From: Streptomyces globosus
GTDB taxonomy: Bacteria; Actinomycetota; Actinomycetes; Streptomycetales; Streptomycetaceae
Assembly: GCF_003325375.1 (NCBI RefSeq)
Contig: NZ_CP030862.1
Coordinates: forward strand, 4,033,501 to 4,097,500
Direction of reading: 5' to 3'
DNA length: 64,000 bases
Shown: positions 26,921 through 36,905 of the stretch, piece after piece
How the letters are laid out: every line of letters starts with the position of its first letter
How positions within the stretch are numbered: position 1 is the first letter of the stretch
Program-made: the position numbers and the translations under genes
Notes under the pieces: model-generated
What the model was told of the DNA's origin: nothing
The model's database searches: none
The model's input: only the letters and a program-made list of their open reading frames with translations

Positions 26921-28462
26921 ATGTCTCCGACACACCCCGCACCGCACCCGCCACGGGAACCACTGGCTGCGCAACCGCAGCAGGATGTACCCGAACGGCC
27001 GTCGCCCGGCTCCTCCCGGTCCCGGCGGAGCCGGGCGTGGAGCGTCGCCGCCGCGGTGACGGGCGCCGCGCTGCTCGTCGCCGCGGCCCCCGCAAGCGCA
27101 CCGCAGGGGCCCGCGGGCGGCTCCGCCGCCCGCGCGTCGGCCGGCGTGGTGCTGCTGGTGGGCAGGGCGCTGGAGGAGGGCGGCGGCTCCGCGGCGGGGT
27201 GCGCCGCGGAGCGGTTCCGGGCCGGGCTGTGCACGGGCTGGCGGCAGCAGCGGGTGCGGGCCACCGCCGACGGCGCGGGCGCGGTCCTGCGCGAGCCGCG
27301 CGGGCGCGGCGCCGTGCGCACGGCGCGCACGGTGGTGCTGCCGACCGACCCGGGCGGCCCGCTGGAGATCGGGCTGGCCGGTCCCGGGCTGCTGACCGAT
27401 GTCACCGTGCAGGACGCGCACGGACGGCACGTCGGCGGCGTCCTCTCGCCGAAGGGCCTGCACTGGAACAACACCGAGCCGCTGAGGGCCGGCGAGCTGT
27501 ACACGGTGCGCGTCGGGGCGCAGGACGCGGCCGGTACGCCGGTCGGGGCGACCATGGCGTTCCGTACGGCGCCCGCCCCGAGGAGCGGCCGGGTGACGGC
27601 CGGGTTCGGGCCGCGGCCCGGCACGTACGGGGCGGGGCAGATCGTGACGGCCTCGCTGAGCCGGCCGATCCCGGCGGCGGACCGGGAGGCGCGGGCGCGG
27701 GTCGAGCGGTCCCTGGAGGTCGCGTCGGAGCCGGCGGTGCAGGGGGCGTGGCACTGGGTGGACGCTTCGACGCTGCACTACCGGCCGCGTACGTACTGGC
27801 CGGCGCATGCGGTGGTGCGGGTGCGCAGCGGGCTGGACGGGGTGGACCTCGGCGAGCACGGCCACGGCGGGCCGTCGGAGCCGGTGGAGTTCGCCATCGG
27901 GGACCGGATCGAGGCGCTGACGGACTCCGCGGCGCACCGGATGACGGTGCGGCGCAACGGCCGGGTGCTGCGGACGATCCCGGTGACCACCGGCAAGGAG
28001 GGCTTCCGCACCCGCAGCGGCATCAAGGTGGTGCTGGGGCAGGAGGCGAGGGTCCGCATGCGCGGGGACACGGTCGGCATCCAGCGCGGCACGAGCGAGT
28101 TCTACGACCTGTCGGTGCGGTACGCGACGCGGGTGACCTGGAGCGGCGAGTACGTGCACGCGGCGCCGTGGTCGGTGGACGCACAGGGGCGGGAGAACGT
28201 CAGCCACGGCTGCACGGGGATGAGCACGGCGGACGCGGCCTGGTTCTTCGACACGGTGCGGATCGGGGACATCGTGGAGGTGGTCAACAGCGGCGGTGAG
28301 CCGATGGAGCCCTTCGCGAACGGGTTCGGCGACTGGAACCTGGACTGGAAGGCCTGGCTGGCGGGCAGTGCGCTCGCCCCGGAGGCCGCGGAGGCGGCCC
28401 CTGCGGCGGCGGTGTCCGCGGGGGCGCCGCGCACCCCGGCGCGCCTGCTGCCGATGGTGTGA
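26921..28462 (+). CDS. L,D-transpeptidase with Ig-like domains
   Basis: 513 aa. A cytoplasmic Pro/Arg-rich head of about 38 residues and one hydrophobic helix (AWSVAAAVTGAALLVAAAPASA) act as signal or anchor. Two Ig-like domains follow (VRVGAQDAAGTPVGATMAFRT; RPRTYWPAHAVVRVRSG). The YkuD catalytic domain starts near residue 330 (DRIEALTDSAAHRMTVRRNG) and has the active-site His and Cys in VSHGCTGMS. The layout matches mycobacterial Ldt enzymes that form 3-3 cross-links in peptidoglycan. A GGGAGGG lies 10 bases before the ATG. A perfect hairpin follows the stop. Confidence 0.93.
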   Translation: MSPTHPAPHPPREPLAAQPQQDVPERPSPGSSRSRRSRAWSVAAAVTGAALLVAAAPASAPQGPAGGSAARASAGVVLLVGRALEEGGGSAAGCAAERFRAGLCTGWRQQRVRATADGAGAVLREPRGRGAVRTARTVVLPTDPGGPLEIGLAGPGLLTDVTVQDAHGRHVGGVLSPKGLHWNNTEPLRAGELYTVRVGAQDAAGTPVGATMAFRTAPAPRSGRVTAGFGPRPGTYGAGQIVTASLSRPIPAADREARARVERSLEVASEPAVQGAWHWVDASTLHYRPRTYWPAHAVVRVRSGLDGVDLGEHGHGGPSEPVEFAIGDRIEALTDSAAHRMTVRRNGRVLRTIPVTTGKEGFRTRSGIKVVLGQEARVRMRGDTVGIQRGTSEFYDLSVRYATRVTWSGEYVHAAPWSVDAQGRENVSHGCTGMSTADAAWFFDTVRIGDIVEVVNSGGEPMEPFANGFGDWNLDWKAWLAGSALAPEAAEAAPAAAVSAGAPRTPARLLPMV

Positions 28463-28475
28463 CGCGGACGCGGGT

Positions 28476-28511
28476 GGGCGCTGCACCCGCGGCATCGCGG
28501 GTGCAGCGCCC
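28476..28511. terminator. Bidirectional terminator, perfect 16-bp stem
   Basis: GGGCGCTGCACCCGCG (28476-28491) and its exact reverse complement (28496-28511) enclose the 4-base loop GCAT. It lies between the convergent L,D-transpeptidase (stop 28462) and DUF4360 (stop 28534) genes, an ideal shared terminator. One of the strongest hairpins in the window. Confidence 0.88.
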
Positions 28512-28533
28512 GGTACCGCGCCGGGCGGGCCGT

Positions 28534-29208
28534 CTACCGGGGGGCGGGGCAGGCCTGCCAGGCGAGGTGGTACAGGGTGCTGACGCTGGCGTCGGTGGAG
28601 TCCATCGTCATGAAGCTGGTGGCCGTCTGCGGGTTGGAGGTGCCGGCATTCACCCGCAGTTCGGTGTTGATGTTGAAATTGCGTTTTTCGCCGCAGGGCG
28701 CCCAGACGAGGTCCGCGTATTCGGTCCGGTCGGTCGCCTGCCAGTTGTCGTTGAAGGGTCCGTTGAACTGGTGGGTGCGCTGCGTCGTCTGCGGCATTCC
28801 CTGGAAGTAGTAGTTCGCCCGTTCCTGGCCCCATGCGCCGGGCTGGAGGAATGCGAATCCGCGGTAGTCGGCCTGGACTATCGCGTAGGTGAAGCCGGAG
28901 GGCACGTGGACCCGCAGGTTCAGCTGGCAGTTCTTGCGGAACGCGGTCGGCGGCGCGCCCGGGCCGACCTGCGCCAGGTAGTCACTGTAGGTGACGGTGA
29001 AGGCGGTGTTGTCGGGGGCCACGGCCACCTCGGCGGTGCCCTCGCGGCATCCGGATCCGTTGACCGTGGCGAGCTCGATCACGATCTTGTCGGGTGGCGC
29101 GGTGATCTGGTGGGTGTGGCCGGCGGCGCCTGCCGGGGTGGTCGCCGTGGCGGCGAGGACGGCGGCCGCGGCGCCGGTGAGCAGGGTGCGGGACAGGGAA
29201 GGGGACAT
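28534..29208 (-). CDS. Secreted DUF4360 protein (copy 2 of a tandem pair)
   Basis: 224 aa. A Sec signal peptide ends near PAGAAG. The mature part has the DUF4360 pattern NGSGCREGTAEVAV, FTVTYSDYLAQVG, FRKNCQLNLRVHVPSGFTYAI, RANYYFQG and VWAPCGEKRNFNINTELRV. Four conserved cysteines suggest two disulfides. Function is unknown; related proteins are secreted by fungi and actinobacteria. It follows a paralogue on the same strand with a 48-bp gap and has its own AGGAG site, so they may be cotranscribed. Confidence 0.88.
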   Translation of the reverse strand: MSPSLSRTLLTGAAAAVLAATATTPAGAAGHTHQITAPPDKIVIELATVNGSGCREGTAEVAVAPDNTAFTVTYSDYLAQVGPGAPPTAFRKNCQLNLRVHVPSGFTYAIVQADYRGFAFLQPGAWGQERANYYFQGMPQTTQRTHQFNGPFNDNWQATDRTEYADLVWAPCGEKRNFNINTELRVNAGTSNPQTATSFMTMDSTDASVSTLYHLAWQACPAPR

Positions 29209-29256
29209 CGTCGTCGCTCCTGACCGTGATTCGGGTGGGCCGGTGCTCACGCCGGG

Positions 29257-29916
29257 TCAGGACCCGGGACAGGTCTTCCAGGCGAAGTGGTAGACCGTGC
29301 TGACGCTGCCGTCGGTGGAGTCCATGCTCATGAAGCTCAGCGACTGCGGGTTCGAGGTGCCGGGGTAGACGCGCAGCTCGCTGTTGACGTTGAGGTTGCG
29401 CTCCTCGCCGCACGGGGCCCAGACCAGGTCGGCGTAGTCGGTCTGGTCGGTGGCCTGCCAGTTGTCTGAGTACGGGCCGTGGAACTGGTGGAGGGTGCGG
29501 GCGGTCTGGGCCATGCCCTGGAAGTAGTAGTTGGCGCGCTCCTGCCCGTAGGCGCCGCGCTGGAGGTGGGCGAAGCCGCGGTAGTCGGCGCGGGCGATGG
29601 CGTAGGTGAAGCCGTGCGGGACGTGGATGCGGAGGGCGAGCTGGCAGTTCTTGCGGAAGTCCGTGCCGCCGGAGCCGGCTCCCGTCTGGGCGAGGTAGTC
29701 GCTGTACGTGACCGTGAAGGAGGTGTTGTCGGAGGAGGCGGCGACGGTGGCGGTGCCCTGGGGGCATCCGGATCCGTTGACGCCGACCACGTCGACGGTG
29801 ATTCTCCCGGGCGGCGGTGTGTCGGTGGCGGCGTGGGCCGGTGCGGCCAGGGCGGTCAGCGCCGCCAGTGCCGCGGCGACGGTCAATCTGCGGATTGCCA
29901 TCTGGATTTTCCCCAT
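29257..29916 (-). CDS. Secreted DUF4360 protein (copy 1 of a tandem pair)
   Basis: 219 aa with a signal peptide (RRLTVAAALAALTALAAPAHA). The mature sequence follows its neighbour closely: NGSGCPQGTATVAA, FTVTYSDYLAQTG, FRKNCQLALRIHVPHGFTYAI, YGQERANYYFQG and VWAPCGEERNLNVNSELRV, with the same cysteines. Clearly a gene duplication. Start choice is uncertain: the ATG at 29916 has GGAGG only one base away, while the ATG at 29901 lacks a close site. An inverted repeat (GGCATG-GA-CATGCC) lies 27 bp upstream. Confidence 0.86.
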   Translation of the reverse strand: MGKIQMAIRRLTVAAALAALTALAAPAHAATDTPPPGRITVDVVGVNGSGCPQGTATVAASSDNTSFTVTYSDYLAQTGAGSGGTDFRKNCQLALRIHVPHGFTYAIARADYRGFAHLQRGAYGQERANYYFQGMAQTARTLHQFHGPYSDNWQATDQTDYADLVWAPCGEERNLNVNSELRVYPGTSNPQSLSFMSMDSTDGSVSTVYHFAWKTCPGS

Positions 29917-30238
29917 TCCTCCGGAGCCGGTTTCCGAATTTCGGCATGGACATGCCACCACGGGTTCAGCGGGCCGGATAGGTGCCGATACGGCCAACCG
30001 CCTCCGGCCACTCCCGCTGGCCGAATTCCGCATCCGCCTCCACCGCCCCGCACCCCGCCCATCAGCCCCGCTCCCCCGGCCGCCGCCCGCCGGGCCGCAG
30101 GCGCCGCCCGCGTACTCTGACCGGAACCCCGCGGACCCGCCCGGCCGGGCCGGCCGTACTCCGGCCGCGCGTCCGCACGGGGCACGCGGCGCCGTGCCGC
30201 GTTAGGCTCGGACGGGGCGCAGGAGAGGGATGGTGCGC
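29917..30238. other. Intergenic region between DUF4360 and amidotransferase genes
   Basis: 322 bp between divergent genes, expected to hold both promoters. It contains the palindrome CCGAA-T-TTCGG (29934-29944), the overlapping inverted repeat listed at 29943-29956 and a GC-rich remainder. I see no coding pattern. Confidence 0.5.
29943..29956. promoter_or_regulatory. Inverted repeat upstream of the DUF4360 pair
   Basis: GGCATG and CATGCC flank two bases (GA), a perfect 6-2-6 palindrome 27 bp before the ATG of the first DUF4360 gene. It could be a repressor site; nothing shows which protein binds. Confidence 0.35.
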
Positions 30239-31084
30239 ATGTGTCGATGGCTGGCCTATTCCGGCTCGCCGCTGCTGTTGGACGCGGTTCTCTACCAGCC
30301 GGAACACTCACTGATCAACCAGAGCCTGCATGCTCGGATGGGAGTGGAGACGACCAACGGCGACGGCTTCGGGATCGGCTGGTACAGCACCGACGCGGCC
30401 GCGAACGGCACCCCGGCGGTGTTCCGCGACATCGGGCCGGCCTGGAGCAACCGCAACCTGCGGGAGCTCGCCGCCCACATCCGCTCCCCGCTGTTCTTCG
30501 CCCACGTGCGGGCCTCGACGGGCTCTGCCATCCAGCAGACGAACTGCCACCCGTTCCGGCACGGCCGCTGGCTGTGGATGCACAACGGGGCCATCACCGA
30601 CTTCCAGCGCCTCCAGCGCGACCTGTGCATGGCCGTCGACCCGGCGCTCTTCCCCTGCATCGAGGGATCGACGGACTCCGAGGTGATGTTCTACCTGGCC
30701 GTCACGTTCGGCCTGGACCAGGACGTGCCCGGCGCGGTCGCCCGGATGGCGGGTCTCGTCGAGCGGGTGGGCAAGGAGCACGGCGTCGCCGACCCGCTCC
30801 AGATGACGGTCGCCGTCAGCGACGGAGACCGGGTGTGGGCGTTCCGCTACTCCAGCTCCGGCCGGTCGCGCTCCCTGTTCTTCAGCAGCCGGGCAGACAC
30901 CGTACGGGAGCTGTACCCGGAGCTGCCCTACCTGCGCGAGGTGTCCGACGACACCCGGCTGGTGGTCTCGGAGCCGCTGGGAGACCTGCCGGGGCTGTGG
31001 AACGAGCTGCCCGAGGCGAGCTACGTGGTGGTGCCGGCGGAGGGCCACGAGGACTGCCTGCCGTTCATCACCGAACTCCCCTGA
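30239..31084 (+). CDS. Class II glutamine amidotransferase (EgtC/YafJ-like)
   Basis: 281 aa. The catalytic Cys must be residue 2 (MCRWLAYSG), so the ATG at 30239 is used rather than the one three codons upstream; an AGGAGAGGG site lies before it. Further Ntn-hydrolase blocks are TTNGDGFGIGWY, FFAHVRASTG, TNCHPFRHGRWLWMHNGAI and GSTDSEVMFY. Members hydrolyse glutamine or gamma-glutamyl amides; EgtC does this in ergothioneine synthesis. No other egt gene is nearby, so the substrate remains open. Downstream is a hairpin and then the hydrogenase locus on the other strand. Confidence 0.9.
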   Translation: MCRWLAYSGSPLLLDAVLYQPEHSLINQSLHARMGVETTNGDGFGIGWYSTDAAANGTPAVFRDIGPAWSNRNLRELAAHIRSPLFFAHVRASTGSAIQQTNCHPFRHGRWLWMHNGAITDFQRLQRDLCMAVDPALFPCIEGSTDSEVMFYLAVTFGLDQDVPGAVARMAGLVERVGKEHGVADPLQMTVAVSDGDRVWAFRYSSSGRSRSLFFSSRADTVRELYPELPYLREVSDDTRLVVSEPLGDLPGLWNELPEASYVVVPAEGHEDCLPFITELP

Positions 31085-31114
31085 CGGCCGGCCCGCCGAC
31101 CCCGGCCGCCGGCC

Positions 31115-31148
31115 CGCCGACCCCGGGGGCGGGTGCGGCGGGTCGGCG
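31115..31148. terminator. Bidirectional terminator at the end of the hydrogenase operon
   Basis: CGCCGACCC (31115-31123) pairs with GGGTCGGCG (31140-31148) across a 16-base loop, between the convergent amidotransferase and hypE genes. The left arm is part of a direct repeat (CGGCCCGCCGACCCC, also near 31089), so an alternative fold is possible. Confidence 0.6.
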
Positions 31149-31154
31149 CGGCCG

Positions 31155-32216
31155 TCAGCAGATCCGGGGCAGCTGCTCCCCCAGCGGCAGGTCCAGTACG
31201 CGCGTACCGCCGAGCCCCGTGCGCGCCACGACCATGCCGGGGTGCTCCTCCACGGCCCGGCCCACGATCGCCGCGCGCCGGCCGAGCGGGTGGGCGCGCA
31301 TCGCCTCCAGGACGGCCTCCGCGTCCCCGGGCGGCACGAACGCCACCAGCTTGCCCTCGTTGGCGACGTAGAAGGGGTCCAGGCCGAGGACGGCGCAGGC
31401 GTTGCGGACGGGCTCCGGGACCGGCACCCGCCCCTCGTCGACGACCACGCCCGTGCCCGAGGCGGCGGCGATCTCCCCGAGCGCGGCCGCCAGCCCGCCG
31501 CGCGTGGGGTCCCGCAGCACGTGCAGGTCGGGCGTCACGGCGAGCATCGCCTCGACGAGCCCGCCCAGCGGGGCGCAGTCGCTGACGGTCTCCACGTCGA
31601 AGCCGAGGCCTTCACGGCAGCTCATGACGGCCACCCCGTGCGCGCCGATCTCGCCGCTGACGATGACCGCGTCGCCGGGCCGCGCGCGCTGCGGGCGCAG
31701 GTCCACGCCCTCGGGGACGAGCCCGATGCCGGCCGTGGTGATGTAGATGCCGTCGCCGTGCCCGGCCTCGACGACCTTGGTGTCGCCGGTGGCGACCTCG
31801 ACGCCCGCGGCCCGCGCGGCGGCGCCCAGAGCCTCGGCGACCCGGGCCACCGTCGCGGTCTCGACGCCCTCCTCCAGGATGAAGGCGCAGGACAGGTAGG
31901 CGGCGCGGGCGCCGCTCATGGCGAGGTCGTTGACGGTGCCGTTGACCGCGAGGTCCCCGATGCTGCCGCCGGGGAAGAACAGCGGCCGCACCACGTAGGA
32001 GTCGGTGGAGAACGCGAGCCGGGCGCCGCCCAGCGTGACGGCCGCGCTGTCGCCCATGCCGGCCAGCACCTCGCCGCCGTACGCGGGGGCGAAGACGTGC
32101 CGGACCAGCTCGGCGGAGAGCGCTCCGCCGCCGCCGTGGCCCATGACGACGCGGGGGTGGTCGCGCAGGGGCGCCGGGCAGGTCCAGCCGGTGATGTCGA
32201 GGACGGTGTCAGACAA
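31155..32216 (-). CDS. hypE: Hydrogenase expression/formation protein HypE
   Basis: 353 aa. HypE belongs to the AIR-synthase/PurM fold and turns the carbamoyl group delivered by HypF into a thiocyanate, the source of the CN ligands of the [NiFe] site. The essential C-terminal cysteine is present, in the final residues PRIC. Other blocks are [53 protein letters not shown] and NEGKLVAFV. Its start overlaps hypD by 8 bp. It is the last gene of the minus-strand hydrogenase operon. Confidence 0.96.
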   Translation of the reverse strand: MSDTVLDITGWTCPAPLRDHPRVVMGHGGGGALSAELVRHVFAPAYGGEVLAGMGDSAAVTLGGARLAFSTDSYVVRPLFFPGGSIGDLAVNGTVNDLAMSGARAAYLSCAFILEEGVETATVARVAEALGAAARAAGVEVATGDTKVVEAGHGDGIYITTAGIGLVPEGVDLRPQRARPGDAVIVSGEIGAHGVAVMSCREGLGFDVETVSDCAPLGGLVEAMLAVTPDLHVLRDPTRGGLAAALGEIAAASGTGVVVDEGRVPVPEPVRNACAVLGLDPFYVANEGKLVAFVPPGDAEAVLEAMRAHPLGRRAAIVGRAVEEHPGMVVARTGLGGTRVLDLPLGEQLPRIC

Positions 32217-33360
32217 CGGGGCTCGCCTCCAGAGGGGGCTGCGGTGCGGGCTGCGGGGAGCGGGCGGGCGCCGTCCCCAGGCGCCGGTAGAGGTAGTACG
32301 CGGCGCAGGCGCCCTCGCTGGAGACCATCGTGGCGCCGAGCGGGGTGCGCGGGGTGCAGGCCGTGCCGAACGCCTCGCACTGGTGCGGCTTGAGCAGCCC
32401 CTGCAGGACCTCGCCGCTGCGGCAGGCCTCGGGCTCGCGGGTGGCGATGCCGGACACGGGGAAGCGGTGCTCGGCGTCGTACTCCCGGTAGCGCTCCGAG
32501 AGCCGCCAGCCGCTGTCGGGAATGGTGCCGATGCCGCGCCAGGCCCGGTCGGTGACCTCGAAGACGTCCTCGATCATGGCGAGGGCGGCCGGGTTGCCCT
32601 CGGTGCGCACCGCCCGCGGGTAGGCGTTCTCGACGGTGTGCTCGCCGCGCTCCAGCTGGCGCACGGCCCGGCGGACGCCTTCGAGGATGTCGAGCGGTTC
32701 GAAGCCGGTGACGACGACGGGCACCCGGTGGCGGTCGGCCAGCTCGGGGTACTCGGCGGTGCCCATGACGCTGCACACGTGCCCGGCGGCCAGGAAGCCC
32801 TGCACGCGGCAGCTCGGCGACTGCATGATCGCCTCGATCGCCGGGGGGACCCGTACGTGCGAGACGAGCAGGCTGAAGTTGCGGATGCCGAGCCTGCGCG
32901 CCTGGTACACCGTCATGGCGTTGGGCGGGGCGGTGGTCTCGAAGCCGATGCCGAAGAACACGACCTGCCGGTCGGGGTTCTCGCGGGCGATGCGCAGGGC
33001 GTCGAGCGGGGAGTAGACGACGCGGACGTCGCCGCCCTCGCTGCGGACCCGGAAGAGGTCCTTGCCGGTTCCGGGGACGCGGAGCATGTCCCCGAAGGAG
33101 CAGAAGACCACCTCGGGGCGGGCGGCGATGGCGAGTGCCTTGTCGATGACCTCCAGCGGCGTCACGCACACCGGGCAGCCGGGGCCGTGGATCAGCTCGA
33201 CGCCCTCGGGCAGGAGCTGGTCGATGCCGTGCCGGATGATCGTGTGGGTCTGGCCGCCGCAGACCTCCATCAGCGCCCACGGCCGCGTCACGGAGGCCCG
33301 GATGTCGTCCAGGAGCCGGCGGGCCAGCCCGGGGTCCTGGAACTCGTCGATGTACTTCAC
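32209..33360 (-). CDS. hypD: Hydrogenase formation protein HypD
   Basis: 383 aa. HypD is the scaffold, with HypC, on which the Fe(CN)2CO unit is built. Visible motifs are [22 protein letters not shown], the middle [10 protein letters not shown], and the C-terminal cysteine cluster region [20 protein letters not shown] with [10 protein letters not shown], which holds a [4Fe-4S] cluster. GTG 33360 overlaps the hypC stop (GTGA) and directly starts the family sequence (KYIDEFQDP). The open frame further upstream belongs to hypC in another phase. Confidence 0.96.
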   Translation of the reverse strand: MKYIDEFQDPGLARRLLDDIRASVTRPWALMEVCGGQTHTIIRHGIDQLLPEGVELIHGPGCPVCVTPLEVIDKALAIAARPEVVFCSFGDMLRVPGTGKDLFRVRSEGGDVRVVYSPLDALRIARENPDRQVVFFGIGFETTAPPNAMTVYQARRLGIRNFSLLVSHVRVPPAIEAIMQSPSCRVQGFLAAGHVCSVMGTAEYPELADRHRVPVVVTGFEPLDILEGVRRAVRQLERGEHTVENAYPRAVRTEGNPAALAMIEDVFEVTDRAWRGIGTIPDSGWRLSERYREYDAEHRFPVSGIATREPEACRSGEVLQGLLKPHQCEAFGTACTPRTPLGATMVSSEGACAAYYLYRRLGTAPARSPQPAPQPPLEASPVV

Positions 33361-33698
33361 CGCTGCCGCGCCTCCCGCGCCGTCCCCTCGGCCTCCGGCC
33401 CTGCGCCGGAGGGCCCGTCCTGTACGCCCGCCTCGGCCGCCGCCCGCTCCCACGGGTCGCCGAACTCCTCCTGGAGCATGCCGAGTTCCTCGAAGAGCTC
33501 CAGGGTGCGCCGGGCCGACTCCTCGTCGAGCCGCTGGAGCGCGAAGCCGACGTGCACGACGGCGTACTCGCCGACCCGGAGGTCGGGCAGGTACTCCAGG
33601 CACACCTCCTTGACCACGCCGCCGAAGTCGACGCTCGCCATGCGGGTGCCGTCCCGCTCTCCGATCTCAAGCACTCTGCCGGGTACCGCCAGGCACAT
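33357..33698 (-). CDS. hypC: Hydrogenase assembly chaperone HypC/HupF
   Basis: 113 aa, longer than the usual 75-90 because of a Glu/Ala-rich C-terminal tail after residue 80. The N-terminal [12 protein letters not shown] carries Cys2, which binds the iron centre during transfer from HypD to the large subunit. [16 protein letters not shown] and [18 protein letters not shown] complete the fold. It overlaps hypF by 32 bp and hypD by 4 bp. Confidence 0.95.
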   Translation of the reverse strand: MCLAVPGRVLEIGERDGTRMASVDFGGVVKEVCLEYLPDLRVGEYAVVHVGFALQRLDEESARRTLELFEELGMLQEEFGDPWERAAAEAGVQDGPSGAGPEAEGTAREARQR

Positions 33699-36066
33699 GG
33701 CCTCCTCCTTGCTGTGGGTGGTGCCGGTTTCCGGCCGCCGCGACCATCAGCTGGCCCAGGGCCAGTCCGCCGTCGTTCGGCGGGACGCGGTGGTGGCGCA
33801 GGACGGTGAAGCCGCGGCCGCGCAGCAGGCGGGCGCAGGCGGAGGAGAGCACGGTGTTGGCGAAGACCCCGCCGGTCAGGGCGGCGGTGTCGAGGCCGTG
33901 CCGTTGGCGGGCCAGGACGGCGAGGCCGGCGACGAGTTCGGCCACCGCGGTGTGGAAGCGGGCCGCGATCAGCGGCGGCGGGGTTCCGGCACGCAGGTCC
34001 GCGACCACGGCGGCCAGCAGCGGCGCCGGGTCGGCGGTGACGGGCGCGTCCCCGCCCGCCGGGGCACGCACCTCGAACGCGTACCCGGCGGCCCGGGGTG
34101 CAGGCCCGGGGGCAGCGAGGGCGGCGGCCTCCAGCTCGACCGCCGCCTGGGCCTCGTAGCCGGCGTGGTGGCAGACCCCGGCGAGCGAGGAGACGGCGTC
34201 GAAGAGCCGTCCCATGCTGGAGGTGGGGACGCAGTGCAGGCCGCGCTCCAACTGGCGCTCCAGGACGCGCAGTTCCTCGGCGGGGCAGGCGCCGGTACAG
34301 GGGAGGTCCGCCGACCAGGGCAGTCCGGCGGCCCGCAGGTGGGACAGGGCCATGCGGTAGGGGCGCCGGACCGCGGCGTCGCCGCCCGGCAGCGGCACGT
34401 ACGCCAGGTGCGCGAAGCGCTGGTGGCCGGCGTAGTCGGCCAGGAGCACCTCGCCGCCCCAGACGGCGCCGTCGTCCCCGTGCCCGGTGCCGTCGAAGGC
34501 GAAGCCGATGACGCGCCGCCGGCCGTCGAGGCCGTGCTCGGCCATGGCGGAGGCGATGTGCGCGTGGTGGTGCTGTACTCCGGTGAGCAGGCGGTCCCCG
34601 GCGGTGCGCCGGGCCCAGGCGGTGGAGCGGTAGCCGGGGTGCCGGTCGGCCGCGAGGAGGGCGGGGCGGACGCCGGTGACGGACTCCAGCTGCTCCTCGG
34701 CCCGTTCGAAGGCGGTCTGCGTGGCGAGGTCGTCCATGTCGCCGATGTGCGCGGACAGCCAGGCCTTGCGCCCCTCGCCGAGGCAGAAGGCGTTCTTCAG
34801 GTCGCCCCCGACGGCGAGTGCCGGCGGCACGGGCAGCGGCAGGTCCAGCGGCAGCGGGGCGTGTCCCCGGGCGCGGCGCAGGACGAGGGGCTCGCCGTCG
34901 CAGACGCGGACCACGGAGTCGTCGCACGGCACGTGGATGGGGCGGTCGTGGGTGAGCCAGGCGTCGGCCAGTCCGGCGAGGCGCTCCAGGGCCTCGGCGT
35001 CGTCGGTGACGATGGGCTCGCCGGACAGGTTGCCGCTGGTCATGACGAGCAGGCGGGGGCCGGGCGGATCGCCTGGCAGGCCGAGCAGCAGGTGGTGCAC
35101 GGGCGTGTACGGGAGCATCACGCCGAGGTCGGGGCAGCGGGGGGCGACGGCGTCGGCGACGCGCACCCCGCCGGCGGCAGCCGCGGCGGGGAGGCGGCGC
35201 AGCAGGACGATGGGCCTCACCGGGCCGGTCAGGAGGGCGTGTTCCGCGGGGCTGATCCGTACGAGGCCGGCCAGGTCGGCGGTGTCGCGGGCCATCAGGG
35301 CGAACGGCTTGTCCCCGCGCGCCTTGCGGCGGCGCAGCCCGGCGACCGCCGCGGCGTTGGCGGCGTCGCAGGCGAGGTGGTAGCCGCCGAGGCCCTTGAC
35401 GGCGAGGACGGCGCCCTCGGCGAGCAGGCGGCGGGCCTGCGCCACCGGGTCCGCGGCTTCGGCGGCCTCCTGCGGCGGGGTGCCGGCGAGGAGGCGCAGC
35501 CGCGGCCCGCAGGCCGGGCAGGCCACGGGCTGGGCGTGGAAGCGGCGGTCGGCGGGGTCGGCGTACTCGCGGGCGCAGTCGGGGCACATGGGGAAGCGGG
35601 CCATGGTGGTGTGCGCCCGGTCGTACGGCAGCCCGGTCACGATGGTGAAGCGGGGGCCGCAGTGCGTGCAGGTGATGAAGGGGTGCCGGTGCCGCCGGTC
35701 GGCGGGGTCCGCGAGCTCGGCCAGGCAGGCGGCGCAGGTGGCCGTGTCCGGGGAGACGAGGGTGCGGGCGGGGCCGCCGGTGCGCGAGGGGGTGATGGTG
35801 AAGCCGGCGCCGCCTGCGACGGGGACCTCGCAGTGGTCGACGGCGTCGACGACGGCCAGCGGCGGGGCGTCGGCGGCGAGGCGCTCACAGAAGGCCGACA
35901 CGGCGTCGGGCGCGCCCTCGACCTCGGCGACGACGCCGTCGGGGGTGTTGGTGACGTGCCCGGCGAGGCCGAGCCCGGTCGCGCGGGTGTACACGTACGG
36001 CCGGAAGCCGACGCCCTGGACGACGCCGCGTACGACGACCCGGCGGCGCTGCACGGCCTCCGTCAC
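33667..36066 (-). CDS. hypF: Carbamoyltransferase HypF
   Basis: 799 aa, with all four parts of HypF in order. These are an acylphosphatase domain ([13 protein letters not shown]), two zinc-finger units (CAACLAEL...CTHCGPRF and CPDCAREY...CPACG), a YrdC-like domain with [16 protein letters not shown], and a Kae1-like C-terminal domain ([41 protein letters not shown]). It uses carbamoyl phosphate and ATP to carbamoylate HypE, the first step in making cyanide ligands. GTG 36066 overlaps the hypB stop. Confidence 0.96.
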   Translation of the reverse strand: MTEAVQRRRVVVRGVVQGVGFRPYVYTRATGLGLAGHVTNTPDGVVAEVEGAPDAVSAFCERLAADAPPLAVVDAVDHCEVPVAGGAGFTITPSRTGGPARTLVSPDTATCAACLAELADPADRRHRHPFITCTHCGPRFTIVTGLPYDRAHTTMARFPMCPDCAREYADPADRRFHAQPVACPACGPRLRLLAGTPPQEAAEAADPVAQARRLLAEGAVLAVKGLGGYHLACDAANAAAVAGLRRRKARGDKPFALMARDTADLAGLVRISPAEHALLTGPVRPIVLLRRLPAAAAAGGVRVADAVAPRCPDLGVMLPYTPVHHLLLGLPGDPPGPRLLVMTSGNLSGEPIVTDDAEALERLAGLADAWLTHDRPIHVPCDDSVVRVCDGEPLVLRRARGHAPLPLDLPLPVPPALAVGGDLKNAFCLGEGRKAWLSAHIGDMDDLATQTAFERAEEQLESVTGVRPALLAADRHPGYRSTAWARRTAGDRLLTGVQHHHAHIASAMAEHGLDGRRRVIGFAFDGTGHGDDGAVWGGEVLLADYAGHQRFAHLAYVPLPGGDAAVRRPYRMALSHLRAAGLPWSADLPCTGACPAEELRVLERQLERGLHCVPTSSMGRLFDAVSSLAGVCHHAGYEAQAAVELEAAALAAPGPAPRAAGYAFEVRAPAGGDAPVTADPAPLLAAVVADLRAGTPPPLIAARFHTAVAELVAGLAVLARQRHGLDTAALTGGVFANTVLSSACARLLRGRGFTVLRHHRVPPNDGGLALGQLMVAAAGNRHHPQQGGGHVPGGTRQSA

Positions 36067-36902
36067 CGGGTCGGCGCGGTGGCGGGCCGCGGGCGTCCGG
36101 CGTCCGCGGCGGGCCCGCCGCCGGGGTGGCCGTGGGCGTGCCCGCGGTGGTCGTGGCCACCGTGGTCGTGGCCGCCGTGGTCGCCGTGGTCGTGGCCGGG
36201 CGGGTGGGCGGGCTGCCGGCCGGCCATGACCGGGGTGTGGACGGGCTTCCCGTCCGCCACCGCCAGGGCGCGGTCCAGCAGCGCGCCGGCGCCCTCGCCG
36301 GTGCGCGCGGAGGTCAGCAGCACCTCCACGCCCGGGTTGACCTGGCGGACGTTCGCCCGGAAGGCGGCCTCGTCGAACCCGGCCGCCCCGGCGATGTCGG
36401 TCTTCGTCACGACGACCAGGTGGGCGAGGCCGAAGGCCGTCGGGTACTTCAGCGGCTTGTCCTCGCCCTCGGTGACCGAGGCGAGGACGATGCGCAGCGA
36501 CTCCCCGAGGTCGTAGGAGGCGGGGCAGACGAGGTTGCCGACGTTCTCGACGAACAGCAGGCGGGTGCCGTCGGGGAGCCAGCCGTCGAGGTGGCGGCCG
36601 AGCATGTGCGCCTCCAGGTGGCACAGCCCGTCGGTGAGGACCTGCTTGACGGGGGCGCCCGAACGGGCCAGCCGCGTCGCGTCGTTCTCGGTGGCCAGGT
36701 CGGCGGTGAGGGCGGCGACGGGCACTGCGCGCTCGCGGGCGAGGCCCAGTTCCTGTTCCAGGAGGGCGGTCTTGCCGCTGCCGGGGCTGGACAGCAGGTT
36801 GACGACGGCGGTTCCGCGGGCGCCGAGCGCGGTGCGCAGGGTCTGCGCGGCGGAGGCGTTCTTGGCGAGGACCGCCTGCTGGAGGTCGACCACACGGCAC
36901 AT
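36063..36902 (-). CDS. hypB: Hydrogenase nickel incorporation GTPase HypB with C-terminal His-rich tail
   Basis: 279 aa. The P-loop is [12 protein letters not shown] (about residues 38-49), followed by [11 protein letters not shown] and the G-domain motifs VTKTDIA and TSARTGEG. The start [15 protein letters not shown] matches actinobacterial members. Residues of about 232-256 form a stretch of His, Asp and Gly ([16 protein letters not shown]), a likely nickel store. In many HypBs such a stretch is near the N-terminus; here it is at the C-terminus after the G domain. It works with HypA to insert nickel into the large subunit. Only 3 bp separate it from hypA. Confidence 0.95.
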   Translation of the reverse strand: MCRVVDLQQAVLAKNASAAQTLRTALGARGTAVVNLLSSPGSGKTALLEQELGLARERAVPVAALTADLATENDATRLARSGAPVKQVLTDGLCHLEAHMLGRHLDGWLPDGTRLLFVENVGNLVCPASYDLGESLRIVLASVTEGEDKPLKYPTAFGLAHLVVVTKTDIAGAAGFDEAAFRANVRQVNPGVEVLLTSARTGEGAGALLDRALAVADGKPVHTPVMAGRQPAHPPGHDHGDHGGHDHGGHDHRGHAHGHPGGGPAADAGRPRPATAPTR

Positions 36903-36905
36903 GCT

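Noticed and set aside
22134-27101. 1655-codon open frame on the minus strand
   Set aside because: It lies exactly antisense to the two receptor kinases and is Arg/Pro/Gly-rich with no domain. Long antisense frames are expected in DNA of this GC content.
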